A stretch of DNA of 64,000 nucleotides, taken from positions 2,011,001 to 2,075,000 of the forward strand of contig NZ_CP040676.1 of NCBI RefSeq assembly GCF_005960665.1, written 5' to 3'. This DNA is from Exiguobacterium mexicanum. GTDB taxonomy: Bacteria > Bacillota > Bacilli > Exiguobacteriales > Exiguobacteriaceae. Position 1 is the stretch's first letter; each line of letters opens with the position of its first letter. The position numbers and the translations under genes were made by a program. The notes below the pieces were generated by a model. It did not search any database and had not been told where the DNA came from. It saw nothing but the letters and a program-made list of their open reading frames with translations. This document shows, piece after piece, positions 10,205-18,167 of this stretch.

Positions 10205-10654
10205 TCAGTGAAAGCGTTTTTGAAACGAATACGATAACTCGATGGACCGTTGCTTTTGCTTATAGACGGTATGATTCGAGACCGGGACCTCGACCGACTC
10301 ACCCGAATGAAAGATAATCCGACTTCCTTTACCACTCTTCTTAGCATCGAGGACTTGAGAAAAATTTATCCAGGCACAGTCCGGACTCTCTTTTGCAATC
10401 GTCGGGAAAAAGATTGCATCTGCATGCCAATCCATGATGACAGGTGTCTTCCGGTGCGGGCCGAGTACGTTACGGGCCGCCTCGATCCGTCCTTGAATGC
10501 TTGAACCGTAATACAGACAGGCCGATTCGAGTAAATACAGGGGCGATCCCTTCATTCGCGATACACCGTCGGATTGATAGACGAGCGTCTCCGCCTCCCC
10601 ATACTCATTGAAAACTGGAATCAAAGCTCTTGTTTCATTCGTCAACTGAGTCAT
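10205..10654 (-). CDS. comK: ComK-family competence transcription factor
   Basis: About 149 residues from the ATG at 10654, chosen because GGAGG lies eight bases before it; an upstream in-frame ATG at 10672 has no such site. The central signature aligns with B. subtilis ComK: ACLYYGSSIQGR (ComK FFGSSYAGR), KTPVIMD (KPPIMVD), AIFFPT (IFLFPT) and SPDCAWI (RPQCGWI). ComK activates DNA-uptake and recombination genes and its own promoter by binding AT-rich K-boxes (family knowledge). The protein lacks the longer C-terminus of B. subtilis ComK (192 residues) and ends nearer the size of shorter ComK homologues. It is monocistronic between the RND pump and cssS. Confidence 0.85.
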   Translation of the reverse strand: MTQLTNETRALIPVFNEYGEAETLVYQSDGVSRMKGSPLYLLESACLYYGSSIQGRIEAARNVLGPHRKTPVIMDWHADAIFFPTIAKESPDCAWINFSQVLDAKKSGKGSRIIFHSGESVEVPVSNHTVYKQKQRSIELSYSFQKRFH

Positions 10655-10694
10655 CTGATTTGCCTCCATCATGGATATAGTGACTTACATGTCA

Positions 10695-10723
10695 TTCATA
10701 CCAAGAAATGAAGACTTAAACAA
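10695..10723 (-). promoter_or_regulatory. Candidate sigma-A promoter of comK
   Basis: On the minus strand, TTGTTT (10718-10723) and TATGAA (10695-10700) are 17 bases apart, about 40 bases upstream of the comK start. The boxes are only partial matches. Confidence 0.3.
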
Positions 10724-10746
10724 ATCGCGTTCATATATTTCCCACT

Positions 10747-10778
10747 AAAAAAACCAACCGATTATCGGCTGGTTTTTT
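10747..10778. terminator. Terminator downstream of cssS
   Basis: AAAAAACCAACCGAT and its complement GGCTGGTTTTTT form a U-tailed hairpin. It lies just past the cssS stop at 10783 and ahead of comK, so it isolates comK from cssRS read-through. Confidence 0.85.
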
Positions 10779-10782
10779 AATT

Positions 10783-12156
10783 TCAGTGATCTAATTTCTT
10801 ATTCTGTAACGATTTCGATTGAGGAAAGTGAAAATGTACACGTACTCCGTCTTTTGTATTTCCCAAGGCGACCGTCCCCTCATGGAGTGTCACGATTCGT
10901 TGAACGATGAACAGGCCAAGACCGAACTTCCCTTGTTTCCCTCGCGAAAACTGATGGAACAAGTCGAGGTTCGCGTCGACCGGGGGACCGTCATTCTCAA
11001 TGGTGATGTCGACACCCGCCTCGGAGCGTGTCAGTTCGATTCGAATCGTCGACTCGGCATAGCGCAAGGCATTATCGAGCACGTTCTCGAAGGCGACACG
11101 GATTTGTTCTCCGTCCCCGAGCATCTCGCCGGCATGTCCTGTCACCGACCAGTCCAAGTTGCCGCGCAGTTTGAATCGGCTAACGAGCAGTTCCATCAAC
11201 TTATCGAGATTGATCGGTTCAAGCCGCATCTCCTGGCCCTTAAAGTATTCGAGCTTCGTGACATATAACAAATCGACGACTTTCTTCTCGAGCCGGGACG
11301 CCTCTTCATCGATGACTTCGGCCGACCCTTTCAAATCCCCGGTCGGATAAATCCCGTCCCCGATGGATTGGGCGTAACCGCGAATTACCATAATCGGCGT
11401 CTTCAAGTCGTGCGAGATGTTTTGGAGCAGCGCCTGTTGGGCCACGTCTTGCTCTTGAAACTCTTGCCGCATCGCGTCAATCGAGCGGGCCAACTGCCCG
11501 AGCTCATCTTGACGAGCGAGCGGGAGCACCGTCTCCCATTGTCGGTTCGAGATTTTCTCGACCGCCCGCTCCATCTCGACGATCGGCTTCGTCAACTCTC
11601 GCGACATCCATAAAGCCGGGATTAACGACAACAGGCTGATGACGCCGATTAAAATCGAGATGCGCCAGTAGAGCGTCGAGACAAGTTCACGCCGGTAAGC
11701 GTCCCAGGCGTAGGAAGCTTGGTAAATCAGAGCCCCATCGTACTCGTTCTGGCGGATGATATAGTAGACGTCCTCTCCATCAATCGTCGTCTGGTATTTG
11801 GCGACCTCGCTCGTCTGTGTGAGCGCCTCTTGATACATTCGGTTCGTCAATTCGAGCGGGGCCGAACCATAAATGATGCGTCCGTTCGGCAAAAAGATGA
11901 GCTGGTTGACCGATCGGGATTCTTGTTGGCGACGGTCATACTCAATCGGATTTTGCGGAATGTTTTCTAGCTCATTCGTATTCCCCAGGTAATAATCCAC
12001 ATCTTGCAACGTCTCGTACACTTGTTCATCGATAAACTGCGTGATCGAGGAACGAATCGTCAACAAAATCATCAAGGCGAGCGTCACGATGATCAGAAGG
12101 ATCAATACCCAAATCTTCCACATGAGCCGTTTCGGCTGGAGACGATCGAGCTTCAT
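10783..12156 (-). CDS. cssS: Secretion-stress sensor histidine kinase CssS
   Basis: 457 residues with two membrane helices (about 13-33 and 170-190) enclosing an extracytoplasmic sensor of about 130 residues. A HAMP segment follows, then the H-box NISHDLKTPIMVIRGYAQSI with the phospho-accepting histidine, and an ATPase domain with N and G boxes (ENVLDNALRYA, GKFGLGLFIVQRIV). The stretch from H-box to DLLYVTKLEYF matches B. subtilis CssS closely, which distinguishes it from other kinases. CssS senses misfolded secreted proteins and induces HtrA-type proteases (family knowledge). Its start overlaps the cssR stop by four bases (ATGA), so the two are coupled. Confidence 0.92.
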   Translation of the reverse strand: MKLDRLQPKRLMWKIWVLILLIIVTLALMILLTIRSSITQFIDEQVYETLQDVDYYLGNTNELENIPQNPIEYDRRQQESRSVNQLIFLPNGRIIYGSAPLELTNRMYQEALTQTSEVAKYQTTIDGEDVYYIIRQNEYDGALIYQASYAWDAYRRELVSTLYWRISILIGVISLLSLIPALWMSRELTKPIVEMERAVEKISNRQWETVLPLARQDELGQLARSIDAMRQEFQEQDVAQQALLQNISHDLKTPIMVIRGYAQSIGDGIYPTGDLKGSAEVIDEEASRLEKKVVDLLYVTKLEYFKGQEMRLEPINLDKLMELLVSRFKLRGNLDWSVTGHAGEMLGDGEQIRVAFENVLDNALRYAESTIRIELTRSEAGVDITIENDGPPVDANLDLFHQFSRGKQGKFGLGLFIVQRIVTLHEGTVALGNTKDGVRVHFHFPQSKSLQNKKLDH

Positions 12157-12815
12157 GGCTTAACGAGTCGGTAACCGACGCCATAGAGCGTTTCGAGCTC
12201 AAGGCGATGCAGTTTCTTCCGGAGACGGCGTACCAAGTCATCGACGACGCGGTCCGAGCCGAAATAGTCATGGCCCCATACCCCTTCTAAAATCTGTTCG
12301 CGTGATAAGGCAGAGCCCGGATGTTCGAGGAAGAGCAGCAGCAAGTCGAACTCTTTTGATGTCAAATCGATCTCATCTTGTTCATGCTTGATGAGACGTT
12401 TCTCAGGATAAATCGTATATTCCCCATATTCGATATGCTCATTCGATTTCGAACCGTAGACACGGTCGATCAATTTTTTGACGCGGATGACCAGTTCCCG
12501 TGGCAAGAACGGTTTCGCGATGTAATCGTCCGACCCCATCTCGAGTCCGATAATTTTATCGATATCCTCATCTCGCGCCGAAATGAAAATCGTCGGCGTG
12601 AACGCGTTTTTCGCTTTGATTTCTTTCAGTAATTGGAACCCATCGAGGTCCGGGAGCATGATATCGAGCACCCATAAGTCTGGTTCGTCTTTGATTGCGG
12701 CCTGGGCCGAGGTCCCGTCGGTGAACGAACGGACCTGATACCCTTCTTGCTCTAAATACGTGACGAGCATCTTATTTAAATTGATTTCATCATCGACTAA
12801 ATAGATTGTGTACAT
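12153..12815 (-). CDS. cssR: Secretion-stress response regulator CssR
   Basis: About 220 residues from ATG 12815, which has AGAGGTG six bases upstream; a GTG nine bases farther out is possible. An N-terminal receiver domain carries the acidic pocket (VDDE) and phospho-aspartate in LDIMLPD. It is followed by an OmpR/PhoB winged helix (LTSKEFDLLLLFLEHPG, WGHDYFGSDRVVDDLVRRLRKKL). WGHDYFGxDRVVDDLVRRLR is almost identical to B. subtilis CssR. It is the first gene of the cssRS operon. htrA/htrB targets are not in this window. Confidence 0.92.
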   Translation of the reverse strand: MYTIYLVDDEINLNKMLVTYLEQEGYQVRSFTDGTSAQAAIKDEPDLWVLDIMLPDLDGFQLLKEIKAKNAFTPTIFISARDEDIDKIIGLEMGSDDYIAKPFLPRELVIRVKKLIDRVYGSKSNEHIEYGEYTIYPEKRLIKHEQDEIDLTSKEFDLLLLFLEHPGSALSREQILEGVWGHDYFGSDRVVDDLVRRLRKKLHRLELETLYGVGYRLVKP

Positions 12816-12930
12816 TCCAGTCACCTCTGCAACGTTTTTTATTTATCATATCAAACAATTGTGGATGAATGATGGGAATGCAGCCGTTTCCTCCGCGCTC
12901 AATGTGTTCACGACACGCAAACAAGCCCAC

Positions 12931-12952
12931 AAAAAAAGAAGGGTTCCCCCTT
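12931..12952 (-). terminator. Terminator of the small Fur-box gene
   Basis: On the minus strand AAGGG-GGAA-CCCTT is followed by CTTTTTTT, immediately downstream of the 31-codon reading frame ending at 12955. Confidence 0.8.
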
Positions 12953-12954
12953 CC

Positions 12955-13050
12955 TTACCGCGTCGGCCGAGTGCGCATCTGTTGTGCGAGGAATACCGTG
13001 CCGCCACTAAGGAGGGCCAGTACACCGCTGATCATCATGAGTTCCATCAT
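12955..13050 (-). CDS. 31-residue membrane micropeptide behind a Fur-type box
   Basis: ATG at 13050 to TAA at 12955. The peptide begins MMELMMISGVLALLSGGTVF and ends QQMRTRPTR: one hydrophobic helix with a basic C-terminus, so it should sit in the membrane with the tail inside. A GGAAGGTGG ribosome site lies three to eight bases upstream, and a terminator follows the stop. A 16-of-19 match to the Fur consensus lies about 17 bases upstream. Its own control signals at both ends argue that it is a real gene rather than chance. I recognise no named family. An alternative is a small regulatory RNA that happens to contain a reading frame. Confidence 0.6.
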   Translation of the reverse strand: MMELMMISGVLALLSGGTVFLAQQMRTRPTR

Positions 13051-13066
13051 GTTCCACCTTCCTACT

Positions 13067-13085
13067 GATATCGATTCTCATTATC
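13067..13085 (-). promoter_or_regulatory. Fur-type operator
   Basis: On the minus strand GATAATGAGAATCGATATC matches the 19-bp Fur consensus GATAATGATAATCATTATC at 16 positions. It lies between AT-rich promoter-like sequence (TATATTATAG) and the start of the small peptide. Related family members (Zur, PerR) use similar sites, so the exact regulator is inferred. Confidence 0.6.
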
Positions 13086-13123
13086 ACCTATAATATAGCA
13101 TACTTTTCTTAGCATGAACATGA

Positions 13124-13153
13124 CAAAAAAACTCCCGCCATGGTAGGCGGGAG
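13124..13153 (-). terminator. Terminator of the copper operon
   Basis: CTCCCGCC and GGCGGGAG form a strong stem followed by TTTTTTT on the minus strand, just after the copZ stop at 13161. Confidence 0.92.
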
Positions 13154-13160
13154 CTCTCGA

Positions 13161-13367
13161 TTATGCGTTGACGTCGTAACCCTGTTCTTCGATGGCTTCG
13201 ATCATCGTTTTCACTGAAATTTTATCGTTGTGGATGACATCGACCCGATGGTCCTGTAACGAGACGATCGCTGACTCGACGCCTTCAAGTTCTGTCAAGG
13301 CGCCTTCGACCGCCGCCTTGCAGTGATTACATGTCATACCTTCTACTTTTAATGTCGTTTCATTCAT
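13161..13367 (-). CDS. copZ: Copper chaperone CopZ
   Basis: 68 residues from ATG 13367 (AGGAGG nine bases upstream); the longer frame upstream lies inside copA. It is a single heavy-metal-associated domain with the Cu(I)-binding motif GMTCNHC (residues 10-16) and a C-terminal GYDV. CopZ carries Cu(I) in the cytosol and hands it to CopA and CsoR (family knowledge). The start codon overlaps the copA stop (ATGA), so expression is coupled. It is the last gene of csoR-copA-copZ. Confidence 0.95.
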   Translation of the reverse strand: MNETTLKVEGMTCNHCKAAVEGALTELEGVESAIVSLQDHRVDVIHNDKISVKTMIEAIEEQGYDVNA

Positions 13368-15475
13368 TTGGATGTTCCTCCTTGTGTTTTCAATCGTAAC
13401 GCGTTCAAGACGACCGAGACCGAACTGAACGCCATGGCCGCCCCGGCAATCCACGGGGCAAGCAAACCGGCGGCTGCGACCGGGATACCGAGACTGTTAT
13501 AGGCAAGCGCCCAGAACAAATTTTGACGAATGTTACGCATCGTCAACGCACTCATCTCGATGGCACGGTTCACCCCATCGATATCTTGCCCCATCACGGT
13601 GACATCGGCCGCCTCAAGAGCGATATCCGTCCCGCTTCCGAAGGCGATGCCCACGTCAGCGACAGCAAGTGCCGGCGCGTCATTCATCCCGTCCCCGACC
13701 ATGGCCACACGGCCCTGGCGTTTCAGCGCCTCGACATGATCCGCCTTCTCGACGGGCAGTACCTCGGCGATGACGTTCGTTTCCGGAATCCCGAGTTGAC
13801 GGGCGACGTCGAATGCGACTTCTTTCCGATCACCGGTCAAGACGTAGACTTGTCTCGTCTTGGCAAGTTGTTGGACGACGGCACGGCTTTGGTCTTTCAA
13901 CCGATCTTGCAGACCAAACGCCGCAACGACCCCAGACTCGTCGGCCACATAGACCGGCGTCATCGCCTGCATGTCCCACTCCGGTAATGCAAATCCGGCT
14001 TCTTGCATCATACGGACCGAGCCGATAAGAAGAGGTTTCCCATCTACGACCGCTTTCAATCCTCGACCGGCCAACTCTTCAACGCGTTCGACCTGACCGT
14101 CCCCTTCGCCCCGACCGATTGCCTCGGCGAGCGGGTGCGTCGACTGACGTTCGGCCATGACGGCTTGTTTCAAGAACGACGTCTCTCCGAACGTCGCCAC
14201 GACTTCCGGCGTACCTTTCGTGAGCGTCCCCGTCTTATCGAAGACGACGATATCGACCCCATTCAACGATTCGAGCTGACCGCCACCTTTGAACAAGACA
14301 CCACGTTCGGCGGCACGGCCCGTCCCGACCATGATCGATGTCGGTGTCGCGAGACCGAGCGCACACGGACAAGCGATAACGAGAACGGCGATCGAGGCCC
14401 GGATCGCCATGTCCAAATCATTGAAGCCAAGCGTCCAGACGGCGAACGTCAAGGCGCTGATGGCGACGACGATTGGAACGAACACACCGGAAATCCGGTC
14501 CGCTTGTCGTTGGATCGGGGCTTTGTCCGTCTGCGCCTGTTCAACAACACGAACAATTTGAGCGAGCATCGTCTCGCTGCCAACACGTTCGGCGACCATC
14601 AAGACCCGGTGCGAGCGGTTAATCGTTCCGCCGACAACATCGGCGCCGACACTTTTCTCAGATGGGATTGATTCCCCGGTCAACATCGACTCATCGATGA
14701 CCGTCTCACCTTCGACGATTTTTCCATCGACCGGCACTTTTTCGCCAGGGCGGACGACGATGACGTCACCGGCTTTGACCAAGTCGATCGCGACTGGCCG
14801 TTCCACACCGTCAACAAGTAAAATCGCTTCTTTCGCCTGTAACGATAAAAGTGACTTGAGCGCGTCCGTCGTTTTTTCTTTCGCTCGGGCCTCTAACCAT
14901 TTCCCGAGCAATACGAGCGTAATCAAAACGGCACTCGTCTCAAAATAGAGCGACGGATGCATCGGATGCACGAGCATCTCGAAGACGGAATAAAAGTAAG
15001 CCGCCGATGTCCCTGTCGCCACGAGCACATCCATGTTGGCCGCGCCGCTCTTCAGGCTCTTATACGCCCCTTTATAAAACTGGGCCCCGATCCAGAACTG
15101 GACCGGTGTGGCGAGCGCGAATTGCCACCACGGATTCATGAGCCAATCGGCATGGAACGTCACACCCGGGATGTGCGTAATCATGACGAGCAGAAGCGGT
15201 GCTGACAATAGCGCCGAGATGAGCACTTTTCGTTCGAGCGGGCGGAGGTCGTGTTTCGGGGTCAATTCCGCTTTCCGTTCTGCGCCGTAGCCGATCTTCT
15301 CGATTCGGGCAATCAACTCTTCTTCAGTGATACCTTCCTCGACGCGAATCGTCGCCGTTTCAAGCGGCAAGTTAACGGTCGCTTCGACGCCGTCCATTTT
15401 ATTCAACACTTTTTCGATTCGGCCCGAACATGCGGCGCATGTCATCCCTTGAATCGACAGTTCGACGGTTTTCAT
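13364..15475 (-). CDS. copA: Copper-exporting P1B-type ATPase CopA
   Basis: 703 residues. One N-terminal metal-binding domain with GMTCAACSG (cysteines 13 and 16) precedes the membrane helices. The transport-site CPC ([15 protein letters not shown]), the phosphorylation loop DKTGTLTKG, the hinge [20 protein letters not shown] and the C-terminal [14 protein letters not shown], which marks Cu(I) pumps, are all present. B. subtilis CopA (about 800 residues) has two N-terminal domains; this one has a single domain, which accounts for the shorter length. It exports Cu(I) from the cytoplasm. It sits 12 bases downstream of csoR. Confidence 0.95.
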   Translation of the reverse strand: MKTVELSIQGMTCAACSGRIEKVLNKMDGVEATVNLPLETATIRVEEGITEEELIARIEKIGYGAERKAELTPKHDLRPLERKVLISALLSAPLLLVMITHIPGVTFHADWLMNPWWQFALATPVQFWIGAQFYKGAYKSLKSGAANMDVLVATGTSAAYFYSVFEMLVHPMHPSLYFETSAVLITLVLLGKWLEARAKEKTTDALKSLLSLQAKEAILLVDGVERPVAIDLVKAGDVIVVRPGEKVPVDGKIVEGETVIDESMLTGESIPSEKSVGADVVGGTINRSHRVLMVAERVGSETMLAQIVRVVEQAQTDKAPIQRQADRISGVFVPIVVAISALTFAVWTLGFNDLDMAIRASIAVLVIACPCALGLATPTSIMVGTGRAAERGVLFKGGGQLESLNGVDIVVFDKTGTLTKGTPEVVATFGETSFLKQAVMAERQSTHPLAEAIGRGEGDGQVERVEELAGRGLKAVVDGKPLLIGSVRMMQEAGFALPEWDMQAMTPVYVADESGVVAAFGLQDRLKDQSRAVVQQLAKTRQVYVLTGDRKEVAFDVARQLGIPETNVIAEVLPVEKADHVEALKRQGRVAMVGDGMNDAPALAVADVGIAFGSGTDIALEAADVTVMGQDIDGVNRAIEMSALTMRNIRQNLFWALAYNSLGIPVAAAGLLAPWIAGAAMAFSSVSVVLNALRLKTQGGTSK

Positions 15476-15487
15476 CGGTCCACCTCC

Positions 15488-15790
15488 TTACTTTTTGATG
15501 CGGCTGACGATTGTCATCAATTCGTCAATGTATGGGTCCATGTCTTCCGTTTCGCTGGCATGGACTAGACATTTGCGCATGTGGCGTTCGAGCAGTTGCA
15601 TCTCAACTTGTTTGAGCGCAGCTTGAATGGCTGACGTCTGAGTCAAAATATCGACACAATAACGGTCGCTCTCGACCATCTTTTGAATCCCTCGTACTTG
15701 TCCTTCAATCCGGCGCAGCCGTTTGCTGAGCGCTTCACGCTCCGCGTCTTCGCGCGGAACAATCGGTTCGTCATGCATGAATTCTTCCAT
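15488..15790 (-). CDS. csoR: Copper-sensing repressor CsoR
   Basis: About 100 residues from ATG 15790, which follows GGTGAGGTGAT; an in-frame GTG nine bases upstream lies inside that ribosome site. All-helical DUF156 protein with the Cu(I) ligands in order: Cys in DRYCVDILTQ, then His and Cys in LLERHMRKCLV, the C-H-C pattern of CsoR. It represses the copper operon and releases DNA when Cu(I) binds (family knowledge). It heads csoR-copA-copZ; the autoregulatory arrangement fits. Confidence 0.94.
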   Translation of the reverse strand: MEEFMHDEPIVPREDAEREALSKRLRRIEGQVRGIQKMVESDRYCVDILTQTSAIQAALKQVEMQLLERHMRKCLVHASETEDMDPYIDELMTIVSRIKK

Positions 15791-15811
15791 GGTTATCACC
15801 TCACCTTCAAT

Positions 15812-15830
15812 ATACCCCTACCCCGTAATG
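15812..15830 (-). promoter_or_regulatory. Possible CsoR operator
   Basis: A G-run sequence on the minus strand (CATTACGGGGTAGGGGTAT) resembles the GC-rich, pseudo-symmetrical CsoR sites and lies about 20 bases upstream of the csoR start. The match is by eye only. Confidence 0.45.
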
Positions 15831-15848
15831 GTGTCAAATCATTTAATC

Positions 15849-15877
15849 AAAAAAAGAGCGACTGATTTGTCGCTCTT
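15849..15877 (-). terminator. Terminator of the acyl-CoA ligase gene
   Basis: GAGCGAC-AAATCA-GTCGCTC followed by TTTTTTT on the minus strand, right after the stop codon at 15886. Confidence 0.9.
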
Positions 15878-15885
15878 CCCCCTAA

Positions 15886-17433
15886 TCAATTGCGTTGGAA
15901 TGCCTCGCTCTTCAAGACGGTCCGTAAAATTTTTCCGGTCGTGTTCCGAGGCAGTTCATCAATGATTTCAATCTGTGTCGGCTGTTTATACTTCGCCAGT
16001 TTCGTCGCCGCGAACGACCGAATCTCGTCGAGCGTCACATGCTCGTCACGAGTGACGATGAACGCTTTGACTGCTTCCCCTTGTTCTGCGTCTGGCACCC
16101 CGATGACGGCCGCCTCGACGATCCCCGGATGCTGATACAACACTTCTTCGACTTCGCGCGGATAGACGTTATAGCCACCGACGATGACCATATCCTTCTT
16201 CCGATCGACGATATAAAAGTAACCGTCCTTGTCACGTTTCGCCAAGTCGCCTGTATAGAGCCACCCGTCGCGAAGTGTCATCGATGTCTCTTCTGGGAGT
16301 TTGTAATACCCTTTCATCACGTTCGGCCCACGGACGATCAGTTCACCGACCTCGTCGATCCCGACCTCTTCCCCGAGCTCGTCGACGACTTTGTTCTCGA
16401 CGTGGACGATCGACGGACCAATCGAACCTGCCTTCCGCTCCCCGTGGAGCGGGTTGAAACAGGTGACCGGTGACGCTTCCGAGAGGCCATACCCTTCAAG
16501 GATCTTACATTCGAACTTTTGCTCGAACGATTCGAGCAACTGTACCGGCAGACTCGCTCCACCGGAGACGAAGACGCGGACGTGCTTGAGTGCCGAGGCG
16601 TAGGCCGGGACTTTCATCGCCGTCTGTAACAAGAAGTTGTACATCGTCGGCACCCCGGCGAAAATGCTGACGCGATGTCTCGGGATGAGGTCGAACACGT
16701 CCTGCGGCGAGAATTTCGGCAAGATGACAATCGTCGCCCCGCGAAGGAGCGGTGCGTTGACGATGACCGTCAAACAGAAGACGTGGAACATCGGCAGCGC
16801 CGCGAGCGCTTTATCTTCCGGCGTGATCTCCAAATATTCGCCGATCGAATGGGCGTTCGAGAACAAGTTGAGATGCGTCAACAACGCTCCCTTCGGTTTG
16901 CCGGTCGTCCCACTCGTATAGAGGATGACGGCGACGTCTTCCTCATCGACCGTGACGAGTTCCCCTTTCGTCGTCGCGAACGCCTCCTCGAACGGCAAGA
17001 ACTCGATGTCGCCGTCCCGTTTCAACGCCGGTACGTCCGCGTACGGGACCGAGATGACGAGGCGGAGTTGCGGTAACTTCGCGAGCGCGGCCTCTGCTTG
17101 CGCGACGAGCGGTGACAAGGCGACGATTGCCTTCACGTCCCCATCGACTAAAATATAGGCCATCTCATCCGGTGTGTATGTAGGGTTGATCGGAATGACG
17201 ACCCCACCTCGTGCGAGCACCGCAAAATAGGAAATCAAGAATGCCGGGCTATTGCCGAGGACGAGTGCGACGTGGTCGCCTTGTCCAATCCCTTTTTGCT
17301 CAAGTGTCGCCGCCATCGCCTCGATTTGACCGAAAAACTGTCCGTAGCTGACCGTGTCTTCCCCAAACACGTAGGCCGCCTTATTCGGATGCGCGGCCAC
17401 AACGCCCTGTAGTGCCGTGACTAAGTTTGCCAT
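15886..17433 (-). CDS. Long-chain fatty acid-CoA ligase (LcfB/YhfL-like)
   Basis: 515 residues, a typical ANL-family adenylating enzyme. The phosphate-binding loop is ILYTSGTTGKPKGALLTH (from about residue 170). The adenine-binding GYGLSEASPVT, the WLYTGDLAKRD aspartate, the hinge region DRKKDMVIVGGYNVYPREVE and the catalytic lysine near the C-terminus (PRNTTGKILR) are all present. It activates fatty acids to acyl-CoA for degradation or lipid use, on the cytoplasmic side. Overall it resembles B. subtilis YhfL/LcfB. The ATG at 17433 follows AAAGGGGG. Single gene with terminators on both sides; the exact chain length used is not readable from the sequence. Confidence 0.9.
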   Translation of the reverse strand: MANLVTALQGVVAAHPNKAAYVFGEDTVSYGQFFGQIEAMAATLEQKGIGQGDHVALVLGNSPAFLISYFAVLARGGVVIPINPTYTPDEMAYILVDGDVKAIVALSPLVAQAEAALAKLPQLRLVISVPYADVPALKRDGDIEFLPFEEAFATTKGELVTVDEEDVAVILYTSGTTGKPKGALLTHLNLFSNAHSIGEYLEITPEDKALAALPMFHVFCLTVIVNAPLLRGATIVILPKFSPQDVFDLIPRHRVSIFAGVPTMYNFLLQTAMKVPAYASALKHVRVFVSGGASLPVQLLESFEQKFECKILEGYGLSEASPVTCFNPLHGERKAGSIGPSIVHVENKVVDELGEEVGIDEVGELIVRGPNVMKGYYKLPEETSMTLRDGWLYTGDLAKRDKDGYFYIVDRKKDMVIVGGYNVYPREVEEVLYQHPGIVEAAVIGVPDAEQGEAVKAFIVTRDEHVTLDEIRSFAATKLAKYKQPTQIEIIDELPRNTTGKILRTVLKSEAFQRN

Positions 17434-17478
17434 GGTAATCCCCCTTTGAAAATGAATGACTATTCACTTTTGAGCCGT

Positions 17479-17508
17479 AAAAAAGAGCACGGCATCCGCG
17501 CTCTTTTT
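17479..17508. terminator. Hairpin terminator between the EIIA-like and acyl-CoA ligase genes
   Basis: AAAAAGAGC and GCTCTTTTT arms around a GC-containing loop; it follows the EIIA-like stop at 17537 on the minus strand. Confidence 0.75.
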
Positions 17509-17536
17509 CAGTTATCTTCATTGTACATGAAACGGC

Positions 17537-18010
17537 TCAATAAGAAAACGCTTTCAAGTCCATCGTCTTCAAATGATACAAACCGGTCCGGCTCTGTACG
17601 TGGACGAGCGCCTGCAGTGTCTCGTCATCCATGAGCAAATCGTCCATCAATTTGTGGAGCGCCGACTTCTTCGCTTCGGTTGTTGCCGTGATGAAAAAGA
17701 TCGCCTCGGCCCGAATGGTTTCAGCAGCAATCGTCTGCATCGCAAACGGGTGATTAAGATGTAACAACGTGATTCCATCTTGTTTCGAGACGTGGAGCGG
17801 TACATCGACGACAGCGACCGGTACGGCGACATCTGTCACGCCCGACGGGATCGTCCGCTCTTGTTCGATGACGACGCGCGCGAATGACTCATCGACAATC
17901 CCTCTTCCTTCTAACTCAAGACCGATCGCGCGGACAGCGAGGTCAAACGTCGGTTGCTCCGTCACCCACATCCAATTCGCGTCCATCCACTCTGTGATAA
18001 ATCGGTACAT
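17537..18010 (-). CDS. PTS EIIA type-2-like protein lacking the phospho-histidine
   Basis: 157 residues from ATG 18010 (GGAGGAAACAAT upstream); the open frame extends farther 5' but has no start signal there. From about residue 40 it follows the fructose/galactitol EIIA fold. ERTIPSGVTDVAVP corresponds to the ExxFPTGI...IAIP region, and AIFFITATTEAKKSALHKLMDDLLMDDETLQAL matches the C-terminal helices. Where EIIA proteins have the phosphorylated histidine directly after IP, this protein has Val (residue 65), and no His follows until residue 73. It therefore probably cannot accept phosphate and may be regulatory. A cre-like site lies 33 bases upstream. No EIIB or EIIC gene is near. The fold assignment is by eye. 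Confidence 0.6.
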   Translation of the reverse strand: MYRFITEWMDANWMWVTEQPTFDLAVRAIGLELEGRGIVDESFARVVIEQERTIPSGVTDVAVPVAVVDVPLHVSKQDGITLLHLNHPFAMQTIAAETIRAEAIFFITATTEAKKSALHKLMDDLLMDDETLQALVHVQSRTGLYHLKTMDLKAFSY

Positions 18011-18042
18011 ATTGTTTCCTCCTATTGGTTGAACCCAATTTA

Positions 18043-18056
18043 AGAAAGCGCTTGCA
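18043..18056 (-). promoter_or_regulatory. cre-like CcpA site
   Basis: On the minus strand TGCAAGCGCTTTCT fits the cre consensus TGWAANCGNTNWCA with two deviations. It lies 33-46 bases upstream of the EIIA-like start. Confidence 0.55.
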
Positions 18057-18120
18057 TTGATTATGATACGCCTCGTCGAAACGACGCGCAATGGTCCACA
18101 CAAGATGTCACGAAAACGCC

Positions 18121-18152
18121 AAAAAGAAGGGACCCTATTCAGAGCCCCTTCT
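18121..18152 (-). terminator. Terminator of the lipoate ligase gene
   Basis: On the minus strand GAAGGGGCTCTG pairs with the later GGGTCCCTTC and is followed by TTTTT, directly after the stop at 18168. Confidence 0.75.
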
Positions 18153-18167
18153 TCCCTCAAACCCGCT

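Noticed and set aside
12869..13093. Longer + strand frames over the small Fur-box gene
   Set aside because: They lack ribosome sites and run through the terminator and Fur box; the minus-strand 31-codon frame has proper signals.
18001..18060. A second wider palindrome around the cre-like site as an additional operator
   Set aside because: Beyond the 14-base cre-like core I could not find extra symmetry.
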